DNA of 64,000 bases, from positions 1,488,001 through 1,552,000 of the forward strand of contig NZ_PGEZ01000001.1 in assembly GCF_002797495.1 (NCBI RefSeq). Reading direction: 5' to 3'. The position numbers were made by a program, and so were the translations under genes. Positions 1-8,065 of this stretch are shown in pieces. Within the stretch, counting starts at the first letter, position 1. Every line of letters begins with the position of its first letter. The stretch comes from Mumia flava. Lineage in GTDB: Bacteria > Actinomycetota > Actinomycetes > Propionibacteriales > Nocardioidaceae. The notes under the pieces are model-generated. The model was not told the DNA's origin. It saw only the letters and a list, made by a program, of their open reading frames with translations, and searched no databases.

Positions 1-140
1 AGGCGATCGCGGCGCAGATCCCCGGGGCCGTCCTGCGGGTGGTGCCGGAGGCGGGGCACCTGGCGAACACCGAGAACCCGATGGCGTTCGACGCCCACGT
101 GCGCAGCTTCCTCCGCGCACTCGCTCCCGCGCGTCGCTGA
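1..140 (+). CDS. alpha/beta hydrolase, C-terminal fragment
   Basis: This is the last 45 or so codons of a gene whose start lies outside the window; the reading frame runs from base 3 to a TGA at 138-140. The visible tail has the form expected at the end of an alpha/beta hydrolase of the enol-lactonase type: a strand followed by EAGHLANTENP, whose histidine would be the third member of the catalytic triad, then a final helix ending ALAPARR. It converges on the NicC-like monooxygenase. NicD, the deformylase of nicotinate breakdown, belongs to this fold, but substrate cannot be judged from so short a piece. Confidence 0.7.
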   Translation, partial: AIAAQIPGAVLRVVPEAGHLANTENPMAFDAHVRSFLRALAPARR

Positions 141-163
141 CCGGCTCGAACGGCGCGCACCGA

Positions 164-216
164 CCGCACGACGCAGCGCCCGCCCCGGTGGCCGGGGCGG
201 GCGCTGCGTCGTGCGG
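164..216. terminator. 25-bp perfect hairpin between convergent genes
   Basis: Arms 164-188 and 192-216 are perfectly complementary over 25 bp with a 3-nt loop. It lies in the 82-bp gap between the hydrolase stop at 140 and the monooxygenase stop at 223, so it most likely ends transcription from both sides. No T-run follows on either strand, as is common in actinobacteria. Confidence 0.75.
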
Positions 217-222
217 GTCTGC

Positions 223-1341
223 TCAGTCGAGCGGGACCGACCAGGCGTCGTAGCCGTAGACCCACTCGCCCGTACCGGAGTCCTTGAGCCAGGCGTTGTC
301 GCGCGAGGAGACCTGGATCCGCGCCGTACGCTCCCGCCGCGCCCGCTCGTACGGGACGAACGCCTCCGCGGGATCCTCGGCGGCTTCGACGCAGCGCGTG
401 AGGACGACCGCGTCCTCGATCGCCTGACCGGCGCCCTGGGCCATGAACGGCATCATCGGGTGGCAGGCGTCCCCGAGCAGCGTGGCGCGGCCGGCGGTCC
501 ACGACGGGAGCGGGTCGCGCACGTAGAGCGCGGACTTCAGCACCTCGTCGCACGCACTGAGGAGCCTCCGCGCCTCGGGGTGGAAGTCGGCGTACAGCTC
601 GCGCAGCTCCGCGACCCGCCCGGGCTGCGTCCAGGACTCCTCGTGCCAGCCGTCCTGGGGGATGGTCGCGAAGATGAAGAGGTCGCGCCCGCGGTTGAGC
701 GGGAACGTGACGATCTGGGTGTTGACGTCGGGCCCCCACCACTTGGTGAAGGCGTCCAGGTTCGCGACGCCGGTGAGCGTCTCGACGGGGACGACGGCGC
801 GGAACGCGACCACGCCGGTGAACGTGGGGCTCTCGGGCCCGTGGATCACGGTCCGGACGGTGGAGTGGATCCCGTCGGCGCCGATCACGACGTCGGCACG
901 GGCGCTCTCCCGGTCGGCGAACGCGAGCTCGACCCCGCCGGAGTCCTGGGTGATCCCGACCAGACGGTGATCGAAGCGGACGACGCCGTCCGGCAGTGCG
1001 TCCTCCAGCGCGTTCATCAGGTCGGCGCGGTGCATCGTGAGCTGCGGCGCTCCGTACTGCTCCTCCGCCACGTCGCCCATCGGCAGCCGGGAGGTCTCCT
1101 CACCGGTGTCGTACGTGCGGCTGATCCGTGCGACCGGCCGGGCGGCGGTCTCGCGCAGCGCGTCCCCGACGCCGAGACCGTCGAGCGCGCGGACCGCGTT
1201 CGGGGTCAGGTTGATGTCAGCGCCGACGCGGGCGAACTTGGGTGCCTGCTCGTAGACGACCACGTCGTGCCCGAGCCGGCGCAGCCCGATGGCCGCGCAC
1301 AGCCCGCCGATGCCCGCTCCGCTGATCGCGATCGTCGCCAT
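223..1341 (-). CDS. FAD-dependent monooxygenase, 6-hydroxynicotinate 3-monooxygenase-like
   Basis: This 372-residue group A flavoprotein hydroxylase should use NAD(P)H, oxygen and FAD to hydroxylate an aromatic ring. The dinucleotide-binding GAGIGG is at residues 8-13 and the second FAD motif, GDACHPM, is near residue 290. The overall pattern, including FTKWW in mid-protein and a WVYGYD tail, resembles NicC of nicotinate breakdown. ATG 1341 was chosen because GGAAGG precedes it at good spacing; a GTG at 1359 adds only six residues. A 29-bp AT-rich palindrome lies just upstream. Only the convergent hydrolase fragment could belong to the same pathway within the window, so substrate is inferred from similarity alone. 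Confidence 0.85.
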   Translation of the reverse strand: MATIAISGAGIGGLCAAIGLRRLGHDVVVYEQAPKFARVGADINLTPNAVRALDGLGVGDALRETAARPVARISRTYDTGEETSRLPMGDVAEEQYGAPQLTMHRADLMNALEDALPDGVVRFDHRLVGITQDSGGVELAFADRESARADVVIGADGIHSTVRTVIHGPESPTFTGVVAFRAVVPVETLTGVANLDAFTKWWGPDVNTQIVTFPLNRGRDLFIFATIPQDGWHEESWTQPGRVAELRELYADFHPEARRLLSACDEVLKSALYVRDPLPSWTAGRATLLGDACHPMMPFMAQGAGQAIEDAVVLTRCVEAAEDPAEAFVPYERARRERTARIQVSSRDNAWLKDSGTGEWVYGYDAWSVPLD

Positions 1342-1367
1342 GTTCGCCTTCCGTCCCACGTCATAAC

Positions 1368-1396
1368 TCTTTGGTCTAAAAATATTAGACCAAAGA
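1368..1396. promoter_or_regulatory. palindromic operator upstream of the NicC-like gene
   Basis: TCTTTGGTCTAA (1368-1379) and TTAGACCAAAGA (1385-1396) are 12-bp perfect inverted arms around a 5-bp spacer. The site is AT-rich in a GC-rich genome and sits 27 bp upstream of the monooxygenase start. The TTGGTC...GACCAA core resembles operators of GntR/FadR-type or related dimeric repressors; no regulator gene is present in the window. Confidence 0.7.
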
Positions 1397-1440
1397 TACT
1401 TGCTCAGGGCAAGGCCCGCTCGCGACGGCGCCGACGGACG

Positions 1441-2877
1441 TCAGGCGCGGTCGCGGGCGGCGGTGCAGGCGTCGCGGACGGCCTCGGCGACGCGGTCGTG
1501 CACGTCGGGGTGGAACACGCTCGGGATGATGTAGTTCGCGTTCAGCTCGTCGTCGGCAACCGTGGCCGCGATCGCCTCCGACGCCGCGAGCAGCACCTCG
1601 GTCGTGATCCCGTGGCTCTGCGCGTCGAGCAGCCCGCGGAAGACGCCGGGGAACGCGAGGACGTTGTTGATCTGGTTCGGGTAGTCCGACCGCCCGGTCG
1701 CGACCACCGTCGCGTGCGCGCGGGCGAGCGCCGGGTCGATCTCCGGGACCGGGTTGGCGAGCGCGAACACCACGGAGCCGTCGGCCATCCGCTCGACGTC
1801 GCGCGCAGTGAGCACGTCCGGCGCCGAGACGCCGACGAACACGTCCGCACCCTCGATCACGTCGGACAGGCCGCCGGTCAGGCCGCGCGGGTTGGTGTTC
1901 TCGGCGATCCAGCGCAGCGCCGGGCCGAGACCCTCGCGGCCGGTGTGCACGACGCCGTCGATGTCGCAGACCACGACGTCGCGCAGCCCGGCCTCGAGCA
2001 GCAGCTTGAGGATCGCGGTGCCCGCCGCGCCGGCGCCCGACATCACCAGCCGGACCGATCCGAGATCCTTGCCGACCACGCGCAGCGCGTTGCGGAGCGC
2101 GGCGAGCACGACGATCGCGGTGCCGTGCTGGTCGTCGTGGAAGACCGGGACGTCGAGCCGCTCGCGCAGTCGGTCCTCGACCTCGAAGCACTTCGGGGCC
2201 GCGATGTCCTCGAGGTTGATCCCGGCGAACCCGGGCGCGATCGCCGCGACCGTCTCCACGATCTGGTCGACGTCGGTCAGGTCGAGGCAGATCGGCCACG
2301 CGTCGATGTCGGCGAACGTCTTGAACAGCGCCGCCTTGCCCTCCATCACCGGCAGCGCTGCGTACGGGCCGATGTTGCCCAGGCCGAGCACGGCGGACCC
2401 GTCGGTCACGACGGCGACCGCGTTGCGCTTGACGGTGAGGCGCCGGGCGTCCTCGCGGTCCTTCGCGATCGCCTGGCTGATCCGGGCGACGCCGGGGGTG
2501 TAGATCATCGACAGGTCGTCACGGGTGCGCAGCGGATGCTTCGTGGCGGTCTCGATCACGCCGCCGAGGTGCATGAGGAACGTCCGGTCGGAGACCTTGC
2601 TGACGTCGACGTCCTCGATCGCGGCGAGCGCCGCGACGATCCGGTCGGCGTGGTCGGTGTCGGACGTGGCGATCGTGAGGTCGATCCGCAGCTGCTCGGT
2701 GTGAGCACCCGCGACGTCGAGCGCGGTGACGACGCCGCCGGCCTTCTCGACGGCGGTGGTCAGCTCGCTGACGGCCGACCCGCCGGACGGGACGTCGAGG
2801 CGGACGGTGATCGAGTACGAGACGGAAGGAGTCGTAGGCACGCCTTCTAGAATCCCACACCGCGAGCAGCAAGACAT
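1441..2877 (-). CDS. malic enzyme with N-terminal ACT domain
   Basis: Oxidative decarboxylation of malate to pyruvate with NAD(P)+ is the expected reaction. An ACT-like regulatory domain occupies roughly residues 20-95. The malic enzyme N-domain follows, with SMIYTPGVA, TDGSAVLGLGNIGP and FHDDQHGTA, then a Rossmann domain with MSGAGAAGTA and the ANPVPEI and NNVLAFPG segments. The length (478) fits the ACT-malic enzyme subgroup of actinobacteria. The start is uncertain: ATG 2877 has GAGGGG at 6 nt, while GTG 2841 is closer to where the conserved sequence VPTTPSVSYSITVRL begins. It appears to be transcribed alone. Confidence 0.92.
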   Translation of the reverse strand: MSCCSRCGILEGVPTTPSVSYSITVRLDVPSGGSAVSELTTAVEKAGGVVTALDVAGAHTEQLRIDLTIATSDTDHADRIVAALAAIEDVDVSKVSDRTFLMHLGGVIETATKHPLRTRDDLSMIYTPGVARISQAIAKDREDARRLTVKRNAVAVVTDGSAVLGLGNIGPYAALPVMEGKAALFKTFADIDAWPICLDLTDVDQIVETVAAIAPGFAGINLEDIAAPKCFEVEDRLRERLDVPVFHDDQHGTAIVVLAALRNALRVVGKDLGSVRLVMSGAGAAGTAILKLLLEAGLRDVVVCDIDGVVHTGREGLGPALRWIAENTNPRGLTGGLSDVIEGADVFVGVSAPDVLTARDVERMADGSVVFALANPVPEIDPALARAHATVVATGRSDYPNQINNVLAFPGVFRGLLDAQSHGITTEVLLAASEAIAATVADDELNANYIIPSVFHPDVHDRVAEAVRDACTAARDRA

Positions 2878-2926
2878 GAGGCACCCCTCACGTTTTGGCG
2901 CCGTGGATCGCCCGCTCCGGCTCGGC

Positions 2927-3555
2927 TCAGATGATCTTCGGGAACGCCGTCAGGAAGATGATCCCGACCACCAGCAGGACGCTGGCGCCGATCAGCACCG
3001 CCCAGCTCAGCGACGCCGTCCGGATCCGCTGCGCGACCGCCGTGAAGAACAGCACGAGCGCGAACAGCACGGTCAGCAGCGTGTAGTCGTCACCGCGCTG
3101 GTTGTTGCGCAACGCGGTGGCGAAGAGGCGATCGGCCCGCGCGTCGGCGGCGTCGGACTCGGCCTGGCCCGGCGGCACGTACTCGTCCATGGCGAACGGC
3201 GACGCAGGCGCCCCGGGCGTCTGCAGGGGCTTCGTCGCGACCCAGGCATCGAAGGCCACCTTGAAGTGCTCGGTGAAGCGCGTCTCGACGAACTGGAGCA
3301 GCTCCTGGTCGTCGGCGGAGTACGCCTGGAGCCCAGGCTGAACGTGTCGAGGTCGATCCCGCGCGCGGCGTCGGCGTGCGCGGCCTCGCGGCTCGCCTCG
3401 ATCCGCGACGACGACGCCTTCGAGAAGGCGATCGACATCTCGCCGCCCCACTTGCTCGACTCGAAGCCGCTCCACGCCGTCAGCACCGCGGTCACCGAGA
3501 GAAGGACGACGGCGACGAGCTCGCGCAGTCCGATGCTGCGCTCTTCATCTGTCAC
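2927..3555 (-). pseudogene. small membrane protein, single frameshift
   Basis: Two reading frames together make one coherent protein of about 209 residues. The N-terminal part begins at GTG 3555 (VTDEERSIGL), has a membrane segment and runs to GIDLDTFSL. The rest resumes one frame over at LQAYSADDQ and ends with two strong membrane helices and FPKII at 2927. The break is near 3330-3336, where insertion of one base restores a TGG codon and continuous reading. No other lesion was seen, so this is either a recent mutation or a sequencing error. The architecture (one N-terminal helix, soluble middle, two C-terminal helices) resembles DUF4337-type proteins; function is unknown. Confidence 0.7.
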
Positions 3556-3561
3556 GGCAGC

Positions 3562-3567
3562 AAGATA
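3562..3567 (-). promoter_or_regulatory. leaderless-type -10 element
   Basis: TATCTT on the minus strand lies 6 nt before GTG 3555, placing the transcript start at or next to the start codon. No ribosome binding site is present. The intact promoter supports the start chosen for the frameshifted gene. Confidence 0.55.
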
Positions 3568-3604
3568 CCGGTGCGGGTACGGGTGCGCGGGCGAATCTCG
3601 CCGC

Positions 3605-3991
3605 TCAGCCGACGCGTCGGCCGGTGATCTCGTCGAGCGAGATCTCGAGCAGCACCGTCCCCGGCGCACCGGTCCACGGTGCCGGCTCGACCTCGGGCAG
3701 CGCCTCCGGCGGCGGCTCGCTGAGCGTGCCGCGCACCTTCACGCTCCAGGCCTTCTGCGCCAGACGTTCCAGGTAGGTCACCAGCATCACGACCCGTTGC
3801 GGTCGCTCGGCCCGGGCGAGCGCGCTGTCGTCCGCCGTGCGAACCACGACCCGGTCGCCGTCGACGCGGAAGTTGACCGGGGTCGCATCGACCCCCTCGG
3901 CTCCGTCGTACGCCAGGTGCCCGACGCGCGCCGTCTCGAGGAGCTCGCGCGCCTCGCCCGCGTCCACCGTGCGAAGTCTCTCGTTCGCCAT
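3605..3991 (-). CDS. pyridoxamine 5'-phosphate oxidase family protein
   Basis: A 128-residue single-domain split-barrel protein of the flavin/F420/heme-binding type. The N-terminal VGHLAYDGAEGVDATPVNFRVDG pattern and the following strands, with VKVRGTLSEPP, are characteristic of the short actinobacterial members. Most of these bind flavin or F420 and carry out small-molecule reductions or heme handling; the substrate cannot be read from sequence. ATG 3991 is preceded by GAGGGGG and, about 20 nt further up, a TAGGAT -10 element. It stands between the frameshifted gene and the divergent DyP operon and is probably monocistronic. Confidence 0.8.
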   Translation of the reverse strand: MANERLRTVDAGEARELLETARVGHLAYDGAEGVDATPVNFRVDGDRVVVRTADDSALARAERPQRVVMLVTYLERLAQKAWSVKVRGTLSEPPPEALPEVEPAPWTGAPGTVLLEISLDEITGRRVG

Positions 3992-4118
3992 CGGCCCACC
4001 CCCTCGCCTCCATCCTAGGGAGGTACGCGCACGCCGTCCCCCGGCAGGACGCCCCGCAGCCCGGTGCGGTCGCGGCCGGGGCCGCTAGGCTGGCCGCAGT
4101 CGAGCGACAGGGGTGCCG

Positions 4119-5171
4119 ATGGCGAGCGTGTCGGAGTTCGGAGAGCCGCAGTCGGTGACCGCACCGCTGACCGAGAACGCCGTGTTCCTCGTCGTCACGC
4201 TGGCCGACGACGCCGACGCGCCCGAGCGGGCCCTCGACGTGCTCACCGACGTCGACGCACTCGTCCGCGCGGTCGGGTTCCGCAGCCTGCACGGCGGGCT
4301 CACGTGCGTCGTCGGGATCGGCTCGCACGCCTGGGACCGGATGGGCCTCACGCCCCGCCCCCGGTTCCTGCACCCGTTCGAGCAGGTGGTCGGCGACCGG
4401 CACACCGCGCCCAGCACCCCGGGCGACCTGCTGTTCCACATCCGGGCGTCGCGTCACGACCTGTGCTTCGAGCTCGAGCGGCTCATCCTCGACAAGCTCG
4501 GCAACGCGGTCCGGGTCGTGGACGACACCGCGGGCTTCCGCTACTTCGACGCCCGCGACCTGCTCGGCTTCGTCGACGGCACCGAGAACCCGACCGGCGA
4601 CGAGCTCGCCGAGGTCGCCTACATCGACGACGAGCCCGGCTTCGAGGGCGGCAGCTACGTCATCACCCAGCGCTACACCCACGACCTGGGGGCGTGGAGC
4701 CGGCTGTCGACCGAGGAGCAGGAGCGCATCATCGGGCGCACCAAGATCGACGACGTCGAGCTCGACGACGACGTGATGCCGTCGAACTCCCACGTCACGC
4801 TCAACACGGTGACTGACGACGAGGGCAACGAGCTCGACATCGTGCGGTTCAACATGGCGTTCGGCAGCTACGCCGCCGGCGAGGTCGGCACGTACTTCAT
4901 CGGCTACGCGAAGAACCCCTCGGTGACCGAGCTGATGCTGCGCAACATGTTCGTCGGCGAGCCGCCGGGCAACTACGACCGCATCCTCGACTTCTCCACC
5001 GCCACCACCGGCAACCTCTACTTCGTGCCGTCGGCCGGTCGGCTCGCCGCGCTCGACGAGCTCGCCTCCGATGCGGAGAACGAGCCTGCGCCGCCACCGG
5101 CACCAGAACCCGCGTCCATCGACACCGACGGCAGCCTGCGCGTCGGAAGCCTCCGAGGAGACGGATCATGA
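4119..5171 (+). CDS. dyp: DyP-type peroxidase, encapsulin cargo
   Basis: This is a heme peroxidase of the dye-decolorizing family, 350 residues. The GFVDGTENP motif near residue 150 supplies the distal aspartate, and later segments YVITQRYTHDL and IVRFNMAFGSY carry the proximal histidine and the conserved arginine. The last 14 residues, DGSLRVGSLRGDGS, follow a proline- and alanine-rich linker and match the cargo-loading peptide that anchors DyP inside family 1 encapsulins. ATG 4119 has AGGGG at 5 nt; a TAGGCT -10 element precedes it. The stop overlaps the encapsulin start in ATGA, so the two proteins are translationally coupled. Confidence 0.95.
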   Translation: MASVSEFGEPQSVTAPLTENAVFLVVTLADDADAPERALDVLTDVDALVRAVGFRSLHGGLTCVVGIGSHAWDRMGLTPRPRFLHPFEQVVGDRHTAPSTPGDLLFHIRASRHDLCFELERLILDKLGNAVRVVDDTAGFRYFDARDLLGFVDGTENPTGDELAEVAYIDDEPGFEGGSYVITQRYTHDLGAWSRLSTEEQERIIGRTKIDDVELDDDVMPSNSHVTLNTVTDDEGNELDIVRFNMAFGSYAAGEVGTYFIGYAKNPSVTELMLRNMFVGEPPGNYDRILDFSTATTGNLYFVPSAGRLAALDELASDAENEPAPPPAPEPASIDTDGSLRVGSLRGDGS

Positions 5172-5971
5172 ACAACCTGCACCGCTCACTCGCCCCGATC
5201 TCAGACGCCGCCTGGTCGGAGATCGAGGAGGAGGCGGCCCGTACCTTCCGGCGCAATCTCGCCGGCCGCCGGGTCGTCGACGTGCACGACCCGCAGGGGG
5301 TCGGCTTCGCCGGCCTGTCCACCGGCCACCGCGGCGACGCACGCACGGACGCGAACGGCGTGGAGGCGCGGCGTCGCGAGGTCGCACCGGTCGCCGAGCT
5401 GCGAGTGACGTTCGACCTGGGCCGCGAGGACATCGACGACGTCGAGCGCGGCTCGCAGGACTCCGACTGGCAGCCGGTGAAGGACGCCGCCCGCGCGCTC
5501 GCGTTCGCCGAGGACCAGGCGCTGTTCGCGGGCCTCGGCGACGTCGGGATCCGCGGGATCGTCGAGACGTCGAGCAACCCCGCGCTCGAGCTCCCCGAAC
5601 GCGTCGTCGACTACCCCGACGCCGTCGCCCAGGCGCTGAGCCAGCTGCGGCTCGTCGGAGTCGAGGGGCCGTACGCGTTGCTGCTGAGCGCCGACGCGTA
5701 CACCGCCGTGAACGAGACGACGGACCACGGCTATCCGGTCCACAACCAGCTCTCGCGCATGGTCGACGACCACGTCGTCTGGGCACCGGCACTGTCGGGG
5801 GCGGTGGTGCTCTCGACCCGGGGCGGCGACTTCGACATGCACCTGGGACAGGACACGTCGATCGGCTACCTGCACCACGACGACGAGTCCGTGACGCTCT
5901 ACCTGCAGGAGTCCTTCGCGTTCCTCCCGCTCACCGACGAGGCTTCGGTCGTCATCAAGGCGCGCGCATGA
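5168..5971 (+). CDS. enc: family 1 encapsulin shell protein
   Basis: A 267-residue HK97-fold shell protein that assembles into a protein nanocompartment. It follows the mycobacterial encapsulin almost throughout: MNNLHRSLAPISDAAW at the start, AARTFRR, GRRVVDV, IDDVERGSQDSDW, SSNPAL, SALSQLRL-like helix, DHGYPV and TRGGDFDMHLG. The N-terminal helix that binds the cargo peptide is intact. It overlaps the DyP gene by 4 nt and the next hydrolase gene by 4 nt, so all three are expected on one message. The compartment probably serves in oxidative stress defence, by analogy with other DyP encapsulins. Confidence 0.96.
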   Translation: MNNLHRSLAPISDAAWSEIEEEAARTFRRNLAGRRVVDVHDPQGVGFAGLSTGHRGDARTDANGVEARRREVAPVAELRVTFDLGREDIDDVERGSQDSDWQPVKDAARALAFAEDQALFAGLGDVGIRGIVETSSNPALELPERVVDYPDAVAQALSQLRLVGVEGPYALLLSADAYTAVNETTDHGYPVHNQLSRMVDDHVVWAPALSGAVVLSTRGGDFDMHLGQDTSIGYLHHDDESVTLYLQESFAFLPLTDEASVVIKARA

Positions 5972-6813
5972 CCTGGGGCGAGCAGCAGCAGATCACCCTC
6001 GGAGCCTTGACCTTCGACGTCCGTACGGCCGGTCCCGACGACGGCGATCCCGTGCTCCTTCTGCACGGGTTCCCCGAGACGTCGGCCTGCTGGAGCGACG
6101 TCGCGGCCCGGCTCGCCGAGGAAGGCCTGCGGGCGATCGCTCCCGACCAGCGCGGCTACTCCCCCGGAGCCCGCCCCGAGCACGTCGCCGACTACGCGAC
6201 CGATGCGATGGTCGACGACGCGCTGGGCATCCTCGACGCGCTCGGGTACGAGCGGGCGCACGTCGTCGGGCACGACTGGGGCGCATCGGTGGCGTGGCGC
6301 CTGGCGGCCGCGCACCCCGAACGGGTCCGCAGCCTCACCGCCGTGTCGGTGCCGCACCTGTCCGCGTACAACTGGGCGCTGTCCAACGACCCCGACCAGC
6401 AGAAGCGGTCGGAGTACATCCGGCTGTTCCGCCAGGAGGGCAAGGCCGAGGAGGTCCTGCTCGCCGAGGACGCGCGGCGACTGCGGGCGATGTACGGCGA
6501 GGGGGTCGCCCCGGAGCAGATCGACGAGTACGTCGCGGTGCTCGGCGAGCCGGACGCGCTCACGGCGGCGCTCGCGTGGTACCGCGCGATGGGTCCCGAG
6601 CTCGCCCGGACCAGCACCGTCACCGTCCCGACCACGTACGTCTGGAGCGACGACGACATGGCCATCGGCGGGGTCGGCGCGCGACGCTGCGGACGGCACG
6701 TGGCGGCGGACTACCGCTTCGTCGCGCTCGAGGGCATCACGCACTGGATCCCCGAGCAGGCGCCGGACGCCCTCGCGGATGCGATCCTGGAGCGCGTCGC
6801 GTCGGTGCGATGA
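5968..6813 (+). CDS. epoxide hydrolase-type alpha/beta hydrolase
   Basis: A 281-residue alpha/beta hydrolase. The nucleophile elbow is GHDWGAS with aspartate (about D103) instead of serine, HGFPE forms the oxyanion side, and GITHWIPEQAPD supplies the catalytic histidine. Asp at the elbow is typical of epoxide hydrolases and haloalkane dehalogenases; the HGFPE motif favours epoxide hydrolase. The start overlaps the encapsulin stop in ATGA, giving a three-gene coupled operon. The C-terminus (LERVASVR) has no encapsulin cargo peptide, so it is probably outside the shell, or it acts on products of the enclosed peroxidase. Confidence 0.88.
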   Translation: MTWGEQQQITLGALTFDVRTAGPDDGDPVLLLHGFPETSACWSDVAARLAEEGLRAIAPDQRGYSPGARPEHVADYATDAMVDDALGILDALGYERAHVVGHDWGASVAWRLAAAHPERVRSLTAVSVPHLSAYNWALSNDPDQQKRSEYIRLFRQEGKAEEVLLAEDARRLRAMYGEGVAPEQIDEYVAVLGEPDALTAALAWYRAMGPELARTSTVTVPTTYVWSDDDMAIGGVGARRCGRHVAADYRFVALEGITHWIPEQAPDALADAILERVASVR

Positions 6814-6816
6814 GGC

Positions 6817-7049
6817 TCAGGCTGGACGGTCCAGCTGGTGCTCGACGGCACGGCGGATCCAGGCCGAGACCGACCTGTCGTCAGCCCCAGCGCGCGCCCT
6901 GATCGCGTCGAGCTGCTCGTCGGTGAAGCGCACCGGGATCTGCGCGCTCAGACCACGAGTGCGTCGACGCGGCCTGCCCTGGGCTCTTGGTTCTCGGGAT
7001 GCGCTTAGAGCTCATGCTCCTCGTCCGGCGTCATCCGGTCAGTACTCAT
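6817..7049 (-). pseudogene. ribbon-helix-helix (CopG-type) gene, two lesions
   Basis: From ATG 7049 (with GGAGGG upstream) the frame reads MSTDRMTPDEEHEL and then meets TAA at 7005-7007. The same frame goes on as AHPENQEP, after which loss of one base near 6979-6985 shifts it to QGRPRRRTRGLSAQIPVRF and a typical RHH body, TDEQLDAIRARAGADDRSVSAWIRRAVEHQL, ending at 6817. Reading the TAA as a tyrosine codon and adding one base gives a normal 75-residue DNA-binding protein of the antitoxin-like class. Two independent defects make true decay likely. No partner toxin gene was found next to it. Confidence 0.65.
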
Positions 7050-7193
7050 CGCGGTCCCTCCGGTAGGTGGACGCGAGGCCCGGAGCGGCCTCGTAGCAGC
7101 CGATCGGCCGACAACGACTCGGGTCATCGCCCCGTGCCGGCGCGATCGGACGAACCGTGACCGTATTGCCAGGCGCTCGCGGGATCGAGCGGG

Positions 7194-7913
7194 CTAACGC
7201 GCCTCGGGCGGCGTGGTCGGCGGTGTCGACGGCGGTCGTACGGCCCCCGCCGTGCCGTCACCCGTCGTACGGCGGGTGCCGCCCTCGTCCCCAGGGAGCT
7301 GATCGCCGCCGGCTTCGCCAGGCGATGCACCCGACTCCGCCTCACCGCGGTGACCCGCTTCCGACTCGAGGTCGCGGATCCGCCGACCGCGGCTGCGTCG
7401 ACTGCGCGTCAGCCAGACCACGGCGACCGACGCGGCCACGGCGAGCAGCGCCCCCCACAGGCTCCCCGCCCGGAAGCCTGGCGCGTCGACGTCCAGGATC
7501 CGCTCGCCGGCGTGGGCGGATGAGTTGGTCCCGAGCACCACCGAGAGGGTCATCAGGTTGGGAGCGGCGAGCAGCACCGCGAGCAGGACGACCGCGACGG
7601 TCCACCCGCCGCGGACCCAGCGCTTGGTCGCCAGCCAGATCAGCGCGAGCGGCACCAGCGTGAAGGCGAACCCGAGGAACAGGCCCCACACGGTCCCCGA
7701 CAGCAGGCTGCCGTCGACCCGGTTGCCCACCCACTGCGCCCACGAGCGTGGGACGAACGCGGCGAGCGCGTACGCGAGCGCCACCACGAGCACGACCGTG
7801 ATCGCGATCAGGATGAGGGCGCGTACGACCCTCGAGCCCGACGCCTGGACGCGCTCCAGACGACCACTCGGGACCGGTTCCTCCCCGTTCGGGACCTCCG
7901 GCGTGCTGCTCAT
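7194..7913 (-). CDS. hypothetical four-helix membrane protein
   Basis: Not recognised. The 239-residue product has a short hydrophilic N-terminus (MSSTPEVPNGEEPVPSGRL), four predicted membrane helices (about residues 32-54, 75-95, 103-122 and 150-170), an arginine-rich stretch RSRRSRGRRIRD just after the last helix, and a long disordered tail rich in Gly, Glu, Pro and Thr. The positive-inside rule would place the tail in the cytoplasm. The start at 7913 is the ATG closest to the conserved-looking region; its ribosome binding site is weak. It is divergent from the esterase gene. Confidence 0.7.
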   Translation of the reverse strand: MSSTPEVPNGEEPVPSGRLERVQASGSRVVRALILIAITVVLVVALAYALAAFVPRSWAQWVGNRVDGSLLSGTVWGLFLGFAFTLVPLALIWLATKRWVRGGWTVAVVLLAVLLAAPNLMTLSVVLGTNSSAHAGERILDVDAPGFRAGSLWGALLAVAASVAVVWLTRSRRSRGRRIRDLESEAGHRGEAESGASPGEAGGDQLPGDEGGTRRTTGDGTAGAVRPPSTPPTTPPEAR

Positions 7914-8065
7914 GCTCACAGCCTTGCACTTCGGCCGCTCTGGTGCCGTCTTCCGGAAGTTGGACGCCCGACAAGGTACGCTCTCAACTACACGCGGATG
8001 TGACGTGCAGCACACAGGTACGTGTCCGGCAGGTGAATCGGCGTGTTTCTCGGGAAGGAGACGCC

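Noticed and set aside
211-2850. An 879-codon open frame on the plus strand
   Set aside because: It is antisense to the NicC-like and malic enzyme genes, consists of Arg/Asp/Val-rich low-complexity sequence and has no domain. High GC content creates such frames.
5168-5971. Phage capsid gene
   Set aside because: Although the HK97 fold is shared, the sequence follows mycobacterial encapsulin and the DyP gene with cargo peptide adjoins it.
7050-7130. In-frame N-terminal extension of the broken ribbon-helix-helix gene
   Set aside because: An upstream ATG gives MTRVVVGRSAATRPLRASRP, which has no similarity to the family, while a ribosome binding site stands before ATG 7049.
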